In this document: in pieces, positions 1 to 12,900 of the stretch
Layout: every line of letters begins with the position of its first letter
How positions within the stretch are numbered: the first letter of the stretch is position 1
DNA from: Acanthococcus lagerstroemiae
Lineage: Eukaryota > Arthropoda > Insecta > Hemiptera > Eriococcidae
Assembly (NCBI GenBank): GCA_031841125.1
Contig: CM063109.1
Span: 13,529,208 to 13,593,207, forward strand
Length of the DNA: 64,000 bases
Direction of reading: 5' to 3'
Program-made: the position numbers and the translations under genes
The notes under the pieces: model-generated
The model's database searches: none
Seen by the model: only the letters and a program-made list of their open reading frames with translations
What the model was told of the DNA's origin: nothing

Positions 1-382
1 GGTTGAGGTAAATAGTTTTCGCTCGTTAGCAGTAGAATCTGGCGTACATTCGTAGGGGTTCTAGAAAAGGAAACTAAATGTACATTATTCAAGGACTTTT
101 CCATCGACCCCTCTTGAGTTATTAGTCCACAAAATTGGACCGACGACAGGGAGGGAGAGGCAGCGAAGAGCCAGATATTATTAGTACTTGGGAGAGATTC
201 TAACCCTGGTTTGGAAATTGAAGCTCTTGGATGTAGAATTAGCGTTTGTTACGAATAAAGAGGCTGTAATGTGAAATACGATTCCCACAGTAAGCCAATG
301 TAATTAACGATAAAAAAGACTAAGACGGTATCGATAACTATAGTTGTTTTGGATAATGATCTAATCTGTATGAGTATTCCAG
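1..382 (+). other. Intron sequence upstream of the first visible Pez exon
   Basis: I see no exon or recognisable repeat here. The stretch ends with an acceptor (attccag) directly before the first exon. The FERM-encoding exons of Pez should lie to the left of the window. Confidence 0.5.
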
Positions 383-3300
383 AGCCATGTTGCCGGGTTA
401 CCGACAAGCGCCTGATTACGAAACTGCCATCCAGCAGAAGTACTACAATCAACATTCGAACGCCGCTAGAAACGTGTCCGCCAATCCGATACTGTATAGC
501 AGCCATCCTGATATTCACTCAGCACTCCACTTACAACAAGTAAGCCTCGACATTGCTTGGTCTTCATTTGTACGTCGATCGGGCAAATACGAATCCCTTC
601 GCGTGCGTAGTTTTAATTGTTTGTTGGCGATGTGCTCATCCGGTTGCGGGTTTCAGCAACAGAATAATTTGAATCCGTCCATGTACAAGCATTATCCGGA
701 TGTTACGCGTGTCGATCGACTCTATAAATCGGAAAATGTACCGATGCAGCACGCTGATCAAGTTATTCACACGTATAGGTGAGTGAACATATCGGCTCTC
801 TCATTTTTTCAAAAGTCGTGGACTCGCTTATCGTTGAAAACGTACGCGTTGGCTCAACCGTTGTGGAGAAAATGTTATCTAGAAGTAGTGCCTCTACGAT
901 CAAAATAAAATGGTAACGCCATCGTTACCAGGCCAGCGCCTCTGCATGAGGCAATATAGAAATGCTGGTGAAATTCTTGTGCACACCTTACATTCAACGA
1001 ATTCGAGGGGATTTTGCCCTTATGTCCCTTCTAGCTAATCCACGTCTGATTATTGCGTTTGAGTTCGCGTACGCGTACTTTTAACACTTCTATGTTTGGT
1101 GTTCTTTTTTATCGTAGCACTCCGGAATTGGACACCGTTACCAATCAGCTGATACAAGGAGTGCAGATGATGCACGTTTATAAGCCACCGCCGCCGTACC
1201 CCATCAATAGGCCAAGTAGCAATAGTACCCCCGACTTGGCTTCGCAGACGTTCGCTCACCACAGTCATTATTTTATAAGTTCGCAGGTAACTATGGCTTC
1301 GAAATTTATTCTATTCATCCGAAATGCATGGCTCGTTGAGTATGTTATGTCCATGTTAGTAGTTATTTCTTCTGTTCTCGAATGTGTTCCTTTTTTACTT
1401 TAGTTTGCAAGTTTTCGTTTGCAAAACTTTTTTGAAGTGAGTACATCACCATTGCCTTATGTAATGTATACAACTAGATATTTGTAAGTATATTACGCAG
1501 ATGACGCGGTAATAATAGCGAGAAGCGAAGCCGAACTGCAGCAGATGCTGAACAGCGTACTACAACATAGTGAAGCGTTAGGTTGACGTTGAACACAGGC
1601 AAGACAAAATGTATAGAGTTCTCTAAACATCCTGTGAATGTGACAATCAAGGTCAAAGATGAAGTGACAGAACAAGTGTCTAATATTCAATATCTCTGTG
1701 CTATGTCACAGAAAGTTGCAGCACAAAACAGGAAGTATATGGGAGAATTGAACAGGCAAGACGGGCCTTCCGTAATATGAGGAATTTCTTTACAAGGTCG
1801 GAGCTAAGTCTGAACTTGTGGATGCGGATGATACGGTGCTACACTTTTTCAACATTCTTGTACGGATGCGAAAGCTGGACATTCGACCCGACAATTGAAA
1901 ACCGAATTGCAGCGTTTGAAATGTATTTATATAGAAAAATACTGCGCATATCCTGGACCCAGAAAATTAGGAATACCGAAGTTCTGGACAGGATGCATAA
2001 AGAAAGGGAACTACTGACTACACTAAAGACAAGAAAACTTCAGTACTTAGGACATATACTATGCGGAGAAAAGTATGAAATTCTACGAGTGATTTTGGAG
2101 GGAAAAATCTCAGGCAAACGCTCAATAGGAAGACGAAAGAATTCCTGGCTTAAAGATCTGAGAAGATGGTGTGGTTGCAGTACAGCGGAACTACTCCCAA
2201 ATGGCAATGTGGATTGCCAACTTCCTTCGAGGAAACTGCGTTTGAAGAAGAAGAAGAATGCGTGTATTGCATGTATTTTCATATTAGTACAACAAGATGG
2301 CTGCTATGCTAGTGAGAATGTGAGAATGAAACTTTCATCAGTATATTTGTACTTAGTGTCTGTTTTGGAGTGTGAGTGAACTTGGTAATATTCCATTTGT
2401 TATAGGATGTGCCAATTCACTTTTTCTTCTTCTGTAGTCCAGAGCGCTTTCGGCTGTTCTGCCATCATCAGTGGAGTACCCTAAATGAGACTTATCTTTT
2501 GTGTTCCTGTAGTCTTAGTCGAAAGTAGTACCGTATGGTGATCCTGTTTGTTTAGTCGTGTGCTCTTATTGGTTGTCTGTGTGTATGCAGTCTGTCCAAT
2601 CAGTGAGTGTTATTAATTGTGTGCTCCTATTGATTGTCTGTGATAGTGCAGTCTGTCCGGACAGACTGTATAATCACAGACAACCAATATGAGCACACGA
2701 CTAAACAAACAGGTTCATCATATGGTACTACTCTCGACTATGATTACAGGACCACAAGAAACAAGTCTATTAGTGTACTCCACTGATGATGGCATAACAG
2801 CCGAAAGCGCTCTGGACTACAGAAGAAAAAGTGAATTAGCACACCCTGCGAATGGAATATAGACACTAAAACTTACAAAGCTGGTAGCCCTGCGTACTGA
2901 AAAGGTGATCATGTACAATTTTCCATAAGATTACAGCAAACTTTAAACGTCTTTAAATCAATTAGAAATTGATTTTAAGAAAAATCTCGTCCTACATTTT
3001 ATTGTATTGTTACTAAACAATAGAATTACAGTCAACGCAAGTGGGTGGAATAATTTTGGGCCGTCTTTCGCCTTCCTAAGGATAGCAGTATTTCCATTAG
3101 TAAATTATCCATGATCACCCTTTCAGTTTCACCCGCGCAGGTGATTTTGTAGCGCTCTCTAGTGCAGGTTTTATCGCCTATTCGTACTTGTTCAGAATGT
3201 AGGTTTAATTTTATCAGTTGTCGCTGTACTTCTATTACGACGAAAAGTTTTACCATAAAACCTTCTAAATTTAGCTCAGTAGTCAATCATGTTCATTAAG

Positions 3301-6300
3301 AGTTGCCTAGGAGATTTTTAGATTGCCTTGTAATCAAAATATTCCTGCGAATTGGATAGTTAGAAGTTGTATTCGTTTCCAATTTATCTCACTGAATTGG
3401 AAAATTGCCTGGTCATCATAACCTGGTAATCAAATTATAAATATCGCATAGGGATAGCATGAAGAAAAGTAGTGCAGAGAAATCGTTCGAGAAAATCGCA
3501 TTAAAAACAAGAAAGAGGGCCATTGCGGGTTAGCAAAGTAGTCATGTTGTAAGGAAATAGTATAGGAAAGAATTTGTTCAGGGAAACCATAAAGGAATCA
3601 CGGAGGAAAAGAGATAGAAATGTGATGGATGTAGAATTTTCGTATAGAAAAATCGTCTTCATCACTTTACCAAAGAAAATAGAGGCATCACATTTTGATG
3701 ATTTTAGAGTGATAAGCCTAAAGTCGCACGCTCTGAAGGCGTTTCTGCGAATAATCCACACCCGGATCTTCTGCAATTGTGAAGAGTAAATGGACGAGAT
3801 ACAGTTTGGTTTTTGAAATGGCCTGGGCACTCGTGAAGCAATGTTCACGCTAAACGTATTAGCAGGACACTGCCGAGATATGAACCACATTATATACACC
3901 TGTTTCATCAATTATTAGAGAGCGTTTGTCTGCGTATGGCACGATAAGCCAGTAGAAGTGCTTTAAAATGTCGATATTGATAGCCGAGGTATAAGGATCA
4001 TTACAAATCTCTACAGGAAACACACGGCGAATATGAGAATGTAAACCAAACGTCCGAGGATGTTTAAATTATAAGGGGTGCGAGACAAGGATGTGTGCCC
4101 TCACCTCTTCTATTTAACAGCACTCGGACTCGTGTCTTCTGCCGGCTTTGGAAGGCGCAAGAGGTGGTGTAGTCGAGAATGATGATACCGTCCTCCTTGC
4201 AGGCAGCAAAATGGAACTGCAGCGATTATTAGATGCCGTGGTGGCTACAAGCGAATCGTCTGGACTTGCATTGAATGTAACAAGAACCAAGGTCATGGTG
4301 TTCTCATAAAAGCACAATAAAGTCGTCATTATGGTCAAATGAGAGGCCATGGAACAAGTATGTTTCTCCAAGTACTTAGGAACGCTGGTGGGTGAGAAAT
4401 GTAACGCTACAAGAGAAGTACAGTCAAGAATCGAACAGGCTAGAACAACTTTCATAGCAATGAAAAAGTTCTTCGTGATAACAGGAATGAGCCTGAAATT
4501 ACATCTGCGCATGCTCTAGTGCTATGTACTGACCATCCTTCTATATATGGATCTGAAGCCTGGACTCTGAATAAAACAATGGAGACGAAAATAGACGCGT
4601 TTGAAATGTACATATGTAAGAAATTTGTTCTGGCGAATATCTTGGTCGTTGGTGTTGCGGTGATACTCGCAGATAGTCGAGCGCAGACCAACTGATATAA
4701 GCCGGTATGAATAATTTCAATTATCTTTCTAAGAGCAGACAGCTGTACTGCATACCTACGGGACTCTTGACTTTTTGAGTTGATTCTGTATTTTAGTGCA
4801 TCAGTTATGATTTGTTAAACTTACAAGTTTTACAAATCGACTCAAAATAACTGAGTGGTCCTGTGGAAGATGCAGAGACTGTAAACTGGAAGGCGAAAGA
4901 CCATAAATTGGAAGGGCTGATATGCTTTGACCATAAACAGGAAACTTTGTATAGGCTGTAATTCGGAAGGCGTTTCACCCCCGTTGCCTCGCTTGAGGAG
5001 GAGAGATGTAAGAATTTGTTCTGCTGAATATCTTGGTCGTTGGTGTTGCGGTGATACTCGCAAATAGTCAAGCGCAGACCAACTGATGAAAGCCAGAATG
5101 AATAATTTCGATTATCTTTCTGGGAGCAGACAGCTGAACTGCATACCTATAGGGCTCTGGACTTTTTGAGTCGATTCAGTAATTTACTGCATTGATTATG
5201 ATTTGTTGAACTTACGAGTTTACACATACATATATGTGACCATGCCCGAAGAAGGGACTTTACGCCCGAAAACAACTCGACCGATTTTCTTTCAATTCTT
5301 ACCACTAGAAGGCACTTAAAAATAGTTTTGCAGTGTTACTAAAACTTTAAACGCGTTCCCCCCGAAAAGTTTTCGGGCATAAGGTCCCTTTCTTCAGGCA
5401 TGGTCACATATATAGAAGAATACTCAAGATATGGTGGACACAGAAAATCACCAACGTGTAAGTCCTGCAGCGGATTGGCTGAAACGGAAAGGCCTTATTG
5501 ACTGTGATAGAGGAGCGCAAACTGGGGTATTTGGGTTTCGGCACTAGGGACAACAAATAGAGGTTATTAAAGCTTGCATTGGAAGGAAAAATCCGCGGTA
5601 ATCGATCGCCAGGCAAATAACAGAATTCCTGGATAAGTGGACCTGCATCAATGGTTGGGAAGATAATCGGCGGAAATTCTAGGAGCAGCAGTATCGAGGA
5701 TAACGATGGCTATGCAGATCGCCAATCTTCATGTAACGGCGCTAGCGTAACAAGAAAATGAAGAAATAGTACTGCGTTGTAAGAATGTAGGTTCTTGTCA
5801 TCCTATTGGTTTTTGTGATCTAGTCAGTTTGTCCAGTATTCGTGGAGTAGCATGGCATGTGCGGTGAGCATGGTGTCCTATCTTCTCATTAGTCGTCACA
5901 GATGTGAAGCATCGGTGATCAGCTCACTCCCATAATGTTTTGTGAATAAAAGCTACACGAAATTAAGAAACCACTTTCCTGAGAATAGAACTAACGCACT
6001 TATAACCCAAAGAATAGTAACATTTAACTCGCGTTCGGAGTCACTTTTGAACAGTAATACTTGCGAATGCACCTGCATCGAACATAACCCAGCCGTTTTG
6101 TTTTGTAATCGTACAGGTCAGCGGATCCAGCCCCGACTTGGTCTCGTCTCGTTCGCCCTACAACATGCCATATGCAGATTGTCTAATGTCGCAGCATTCG
6201 AATAATGTGATACCAAACCCCGAAGCCCACAGAACGTACACCAACCTAACTGCCGCCTTGGATCCTCAACAGGTAAATATCGGCTCAGTGAACCTATTTC

Positions 6301-9300
6301 AAATGCCGTATTTTGTTGCAATTGACTCTAAATTCAATTAATGCTTCTTGTGCCTGCGTCTATGCAGAGAATAAATAATCTGAAGGCGAAACTAGATCCG
6401 CTCGGAGTGTATTTCAAAAGGCAGAATGGAGCGGTGTTTGCTCAAACGGCAGGCTACATTTCTACCGGCAATCAGTATAACGGAGGTGAGCGTGAAGAAC
6501 GCATTCAGTATCTTGCGCATGTTTGTTCATTGGTGCGAAACGATATTCTATGTTCTCCACATGTGTTTTTCAGTCACTAATATTTCGGAACCGATATACG
6601 AAAACGTTCCGCTGCCGTGGCCACATCCGCAGGATAACGGAGTCGCTGAAAGTCGAAGCAGGGCGTCCAGCATCCAGTCAGCTCCCGAGATCAATAATGT
6701 CGCTTCGGCCGCTGTCGCGTCTAACAACAGGAGTACAAGCGCAGCCATCGCTACCGTAGCCGAAGAGAGTAAGCACACGAACGCGAATAAGCGCGGCAAC
6801 GAAACGAAAAATACATTTTCGAGTCCTTCGTCTACTGTTTCGTCTTCCAGCAGACTTACATCGGCCAATCATTCTGTTAGCACTTCGATCGGTGAGAATT
6901 TTATGAACTACTTCGTTGTAGTTTTTCCGGTGGCTCCGAGTTAGGTCCCAAACCGTGTTTTGCCACCAAATTGAGTCCATTCGAGTTGAGTCCCAAGGGT
7001 TCACGGATACCTGAAATTAGTGTCCGAGTTGAGTTCCCACATTGAACGTTCTCGACTCTCATTTCCCTTCTCACTTTCACAGACTTACGACTATCGATAT
7101 AAATCGGTATTATTAAAAATTAAAATGTGTACGATTCTGCTGAGGTGAAAATAAGGTACGGATTTACTGTACAGTCAAAACGGAAAAGTGAGTAAAAGTG
7201 CAATAATTTATTATTTTCCCTTTGAGTCTACAGGAAGGAGTTTGAAATAGACTTGCTGCACGAATTTAGCGACTCAGTTCACCCAGATCACGGATCATTA
7301 GTCTGGCAATCGTCGTCTGTTTCTTGTGGATGTTACCTTTTTCCCTTCGATTGCTTGAATTCGAGCATTGTAGCGTAAATCACGCACTGAACTTCTAAAA
7401 GGTTTTTAATGAACATGAAAATGTTCGGATGAACGGCGTAGAAGTTCAAGTTGAAGTGTGCATGAAATGACTCGCAGGGGTTTGTGGTACGCGCAATTGA
7501 AGAAGAGTATTCTGCCCACGTACAAGGTGGAAACTTGGAATAGAGGCGAACGTGTCTACGGATGACGTAGTCTATGCATTTTTGCTCTCGTAAATCGTCG
7601 TCAAATTCCTTTACCGATCAGTCCCTTTCATCAGGAGAAGCTCATCATCAAAGTCCTGCACATCACGAGGATGCAAGAACAGTTTTAAGTAATTTCCAAT
7701 TTCACTACCGGTATTCTTATAATCTGGGGAGAGGGAACATGTTTGTATATGGAATCATCAACTTTGACACAAATGGAAACGACCACCTCGTATGATACGC
7801 GCTGGCCACACGCTTCAAGCGGCTTTGTGGATTCCTTCCTCGAATTCAGCGTAAACAACCTCGTGGAAGACAGCTTCGTATACTGCAGATTACTTCGAAG
7901 GGCGAAGACTGATTTTAAAAGACAGTACCGTACAACACTACACCACAATTCATTATGGTATATGAATTGTGATACAAAAATGAAACAACTGCCACGTGAT
8001 GAGATTGCCTGCTAACTTACTATGCGATTGTCGCACGCCACTGGACTCAGCTCGAACATTCATTTTAGTTACCATCGCAAAATGCTATACTATCTCCTGC
8101 TAAACACCTTTTTTATCTCCACAATTATAAGGACTCAACTCGGTTACGAATTTTAATTAAATTTCCCGGTGGGACTTAACTCAGATCTTTTTTTCTGTTT
8201 CTTTTCGCCGTTCTGTTCTCGTGGTCTCCGATTTACAAGATCCTTGAACATGGTGTATGACAACAATTTACACGCCGCATTCTTCTTCTCCAGATTCTTC
8301 GCAATTCGACAGCAGTCATTCGGGTACATTAGGAAAAGACCGAGGCCATAAAGGCAGGAAGAAGTGGGGAGGTATTCTCAGCGGTAAGCACAAGCATACC
8401 CATCGTCACGATGATGAATATGCGGAAGGAATGCGTGGCGTACACGAATCGCTGGCGAAACACCCTTTGCCAATCAGCATCCCGAAAGAACAAATGGTAA
8501 GGCATTTCTCCATCACGATTTATTAGTTATTTGTTGATGTATTAGTAACCGTGCTCCCTTTCGTACTACGAACTTGCACGGCGGCTACATGTGTACTCGC
8601 CGTCCTAATTCGTAATGATACTGGTTGCGAATAATAGTGAAATTTTGTTAGTTTTCTGTTTTAGTGTCAGTTACTTGAGCGGAAATTGGAAGACAGTCAA
8701 CTCATATTTGAATTTGAAAAGATTCCGCGAATCAAGTCAAATGCCGACTTCACGACAGCGTTGCTGCCTGAAAATATCAATCGCAATTGGTAAATTGTCC
8801 TTTTTCTATCGTAGTACAATGATCATCGTAAGGGCCGTTTCACAGTATGCCGTGTTGCCGGAACGGCAGCCGTGAAGGCGGTCAGATATCACTCGAAGAA
8901 TGGGAGCCGGGCAGGGTTGGGTAGGACTCGAATGGAAAGGACTCGAGTCCTTATTTGGAACTTGTGATTCGGACTCCGAGTCTTTTTTTTCTTTTTTTTC
9001 CAGGACTTGTTACTCGGACTTTTACTTGTTTATAGCCTCAGATTTAAGAGTCCTTTACTTTGGCAATTATTATTTGATTTCGAAATTTGAATTATGAATT
9101 TTGCAAATTGCAAGATATAAATTTACAATAATTTGCAACCCTGGAAGCTGGAAAGTACAGTCACACAGATTGTCAGAAGAAAAGGACAACTAAAAGCCCC
9201 TCTGTAAAAGCCTTTTTCTTATAACAAAAGATAAATGCCCGTCACATGAAAAGGGCGTTATCTCAATCAGAGAGTAAGACAGGAAAGACACATTGTAGTT

Positions 9301-9884
9301 GTCTTTTTCTTGTGACAGTTTGTGCGTTAAAAAAAAGTGAGAAGTGACGTGACCTAGTGCCTGTACTTGTGCTTGTTTTTTGTGGTGATTGCTGATAGCC
9401 TGATAGTGATAACAGGTTTGCGCTTTGGTGGTATCCAAATATATAGTGTAAACTGGCAGAATTATTGATATTATATCTCACTCTCACTATCGAAAAGTAA
9501 AGGCAAAATCAGTGTAAAAGGATTCATTTGGGAAGACACGGATTCGGACTCGAGTCCTTTTAAAATCGTGGTCTCATGACTCGGACTCGAGTCAGTTTTG
9601 GAGACTCGATGCTCAACCCTGGGGCCGGGCCGGTTCATTTTCGATCCGGTGCACACGCAGCACCGTGCCCGGCTGGCGGCCACGAGCTCCTCGTGTGAAC
9701 GCTCCACTCTCTACGTGTGATATCGCCTTCACGGCATAGATGGGGCGGTTCCCTGGTGTTGGAGAATCGGATTCCCAAAATGCGATTCAGTCAGATTTGA
9801 GAATCTGATTCAGTCATTTGCGATTCTTTGTTGTGACGAATCCGATTTTCGAAACGGTTCCCGCAATTCCATTTTTGCGATCCA

Positions 9885-9937
<53 letters not shown>

Positions 9938-12900
9938 ATGCTGAGACAGGTCATCTTCAAAAATGTTGATATTTCAGTCCTCAACAGTTATCTCACAAGT
10001 TATTAATGATAAGGGCATTTTTTTTCTCCGTTGATAGATATGACTGAATTCTACTTGTTTCAGAAGAAAATTTGATCAATTTTTAATGGGTCAAAATTGC
10101 ATTAAATTTGCTAAAATATCCGTCGGCATGGTAATCCCCCGAACAATTTTTATTATTATTATTTTTGTCTAAATTTTCAAACTATAAATTATATTAGAAC
10201 ATACTAGCAAAATAATACTTCTCTAGATAGATGAGTGAATGAGTTGTTAACGTGGAAATTGCGTCTTCACTGCTGAGAGTCAGTGTTACCAACCTTGAAA
10301 ATTGCCTCTCGATTTTTTGTCTCTCGGCGTGGCTCTTCTTCAACCAGTCACAAAACAGGAGTTTCAATATTTTTTCGTCGTAATTAATGGTCAAATTGTA
10401 TATTCCTATCAAAGCAATACGGTCCGCATATGAAATCCCGTTTTTGTTTTTTGTTGTGACGGGACTTATGCATCCGCGTATTATTGTCTAAAATTAAAAA
10501 TAAAAAATAAAAATGTCTTTCGGCGTGGTCATCTCTATGCAACGATAGACGTTGTCATCATCCAAAAATAATTACATCTAATTAATGGGTTAGCATGCCT
10601 TTATCAACTCTCCATACAGTTTTTTGTTTTGAAATCTATTAATCGACGGTAGAACACTTTTTGTTTGCTATTGTCTTTCGGCGTGGACTTTCTCATGTGT
10701 CTTTCGGCCTGGCATTCATTATTTCGATGGCCATGCCAAAATACAGAATCCCCTCATTGTCGGCCTAATCTTACCCATGGTTGGAACGGATCACGAAAAA
10801 AGAAGGATTCGGATCGTCACATCTGCTAATCCGAATCGCGGATCACGAATCCAGTTATTAGAACACGATCAGAATCGTTTCGGATCAGGGATCGTATAAT
10901 TTCGTAATCCGTGATCCGCGGATCAAATTTTTCGGATCACGGATCATATTGTATATTTTCTATCCCTTCCACCTTGACATCAATTTGGTGTTGGTATTCC
11001 ATATTTTTAATAAAATTCACGAATTTCAATTCACATTTGGAAAGAAATTCACGCATTCGAAAAACACAAGAACACCACAAATAAAATCGCTGTTTTGACT
11101 TTTCTAGGGCTTTTTTCTTTCGAATTTTCCACTTTTCGGCATTCCGTGTCGATCCGTTGCTCAAATCTTTTCAACATTTCAATTATCCGAATCACGGATC
11201 ATTACAGTTTCACAATCCGGATCACGGATCTCTTTATCGATAGGTGATCCGAATCGCGGATCACGGGTCAAATTTACGATTCGGATCGTGATTCGGATCA
11301 TTCCAACCATGGTTCTTTACTTGGAGGTGATGATGTCCAAGGATATTAGAGGGAAGGTTGGTCCACTTGGTAAGGCGCAAATACGTCAATGACGTCACTG
11401 CATTGAAACTCGCACAGGCCGTTTATGGGAATACAGCTTTTTTCGATCTTTAATCATAATTGATGCCCTCAACATATTTTTCTATTATTTTTTACCGTAT
11501 ATAACATTCAGTTGGCTATCGTTAAACAAACAAGAAAACAAAAAAGAGCCCTCTACAGCAAAAATTCAATTTTCCAAGTACTTTCTTAAGAAGTGAATTT
11601 CGGCTTGGGTGAGACGGAAAGAATTGTTGCAGGTTGCATACCCGAGTGGACCACCCTTCCCTCTAATAGCCTTGAGTGATGCCACAGGTGATGCATGGTT
11701 CTTATATCTTACCAATATGTTATACAGAACGCCTCTTAACGACTCCCATCAAAAAAGGTTCAAATATCCCCTACTTTCCTCAATGAAAAAACATACCTGA
11801 AATATCAACATTTTTGAAGAATGACCCAGAAAGAGAAAGCTAGGAAAGTGATACAACTGATACAAGTTAAAAAGAAACATAGGTAAACAATAATATCACA
11901 TTTCATTACAAACCATCATGTAAGATGTAACCAAAAAAGGGCATTGCTCTTGAAGAGCAACTGGTTCACTTGCTTCTGTTAACTAGTTAGTGAAACTTAG
12001 TTTTGAACTAGTCCCCCCTCCCCCTCCCCTCAAAAAAAGACCAAGAACTAGTTCACGATTTTTGGACCTGATCAACTTATTCATTCTTTGTTCATCTATT
12101 TTTTATTTATTTATTTTTTTTTTTTTTTTTGGGGGGGGGGTCTCTTCTATCTTTCCAGATTTTAGTTTCAACTTTCATAATGGTAAATGGTTTCAAATTT
12201 CAGATCAAGAATGTCAATGCATGAGGTTTTAATTTGAATCAGTAATCTCATAGGATTTCAGTAGGGATTTGAAAATTTTTTTGGGTAATAGCCTAGTTTT
12301 CAGTTGTAGGCTATTACCAAAGAGAAATTTTTGCTCACTCCACTCGCTACGATGAACTAGATCAGTCAGAAGACCAAGTGAACAAGAGCAAGAACTAGGT
12401 AGTTCACTAAAAATGAAAAAGAACAAGAGCAAGTTCATTAAATAGTGAACAACGCCCGTCTCTGGATGTAACCAGGGGCGGAAATAGGAGGGGGCTAAGC
12501 CTCCTCCGGGTTTCAAAATTAGTCCCCCTAAATGAAAAAGAAACATATGAGTATGGAGTACTGCTATTATCGTTTGTGATGTTATGCTCTTTTTTTTTCT
12601 TTTTTTTTTTTTTTCCTATAAGGGAAGTATTATAGAGAATTTTTTTTTGGGGAGGGGGGGCTATGATTTTTACATTTCTATAAAGTTATGTTAGGCGCTG
12701 TGGCTTCAGCCTCCCTGAAGTTTTCGTTCTATTTCGGCTCCTGATGTAACACAAGTTACCGCCATGGTTTGAAATCTATTTTGAAATACTTCCTACCTAG
12801 ATTTAAAATTCATGCTTATTGAGCTCATTCGCTTTTTTTATTAATGTACACTGAATTGAAACAAGGAAACACGATAATGGCGATGATTAACGTTAGAACA

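Noticed and set aside
3501..3911. 136-codon open frame on the minus strand
   Set aside because: Antisense to LINE reverse transcriptase blocks on the plus strand.
7571..7690. Possible extra Pez exon (54 bases at 7635-7688 with fitting phases)
   Set aside because: It lies within the repeat element at 6938-8182, its product has no family resemblance, and exon 6 joins exon 8294-8496 in phase without it.
10797..11300. CRISPR-like repeated words
   Set aside because: Repeats are degenerate, occur in both orientations, have no regular spacers, and lie in a eukaryotic intron between transposon ends.
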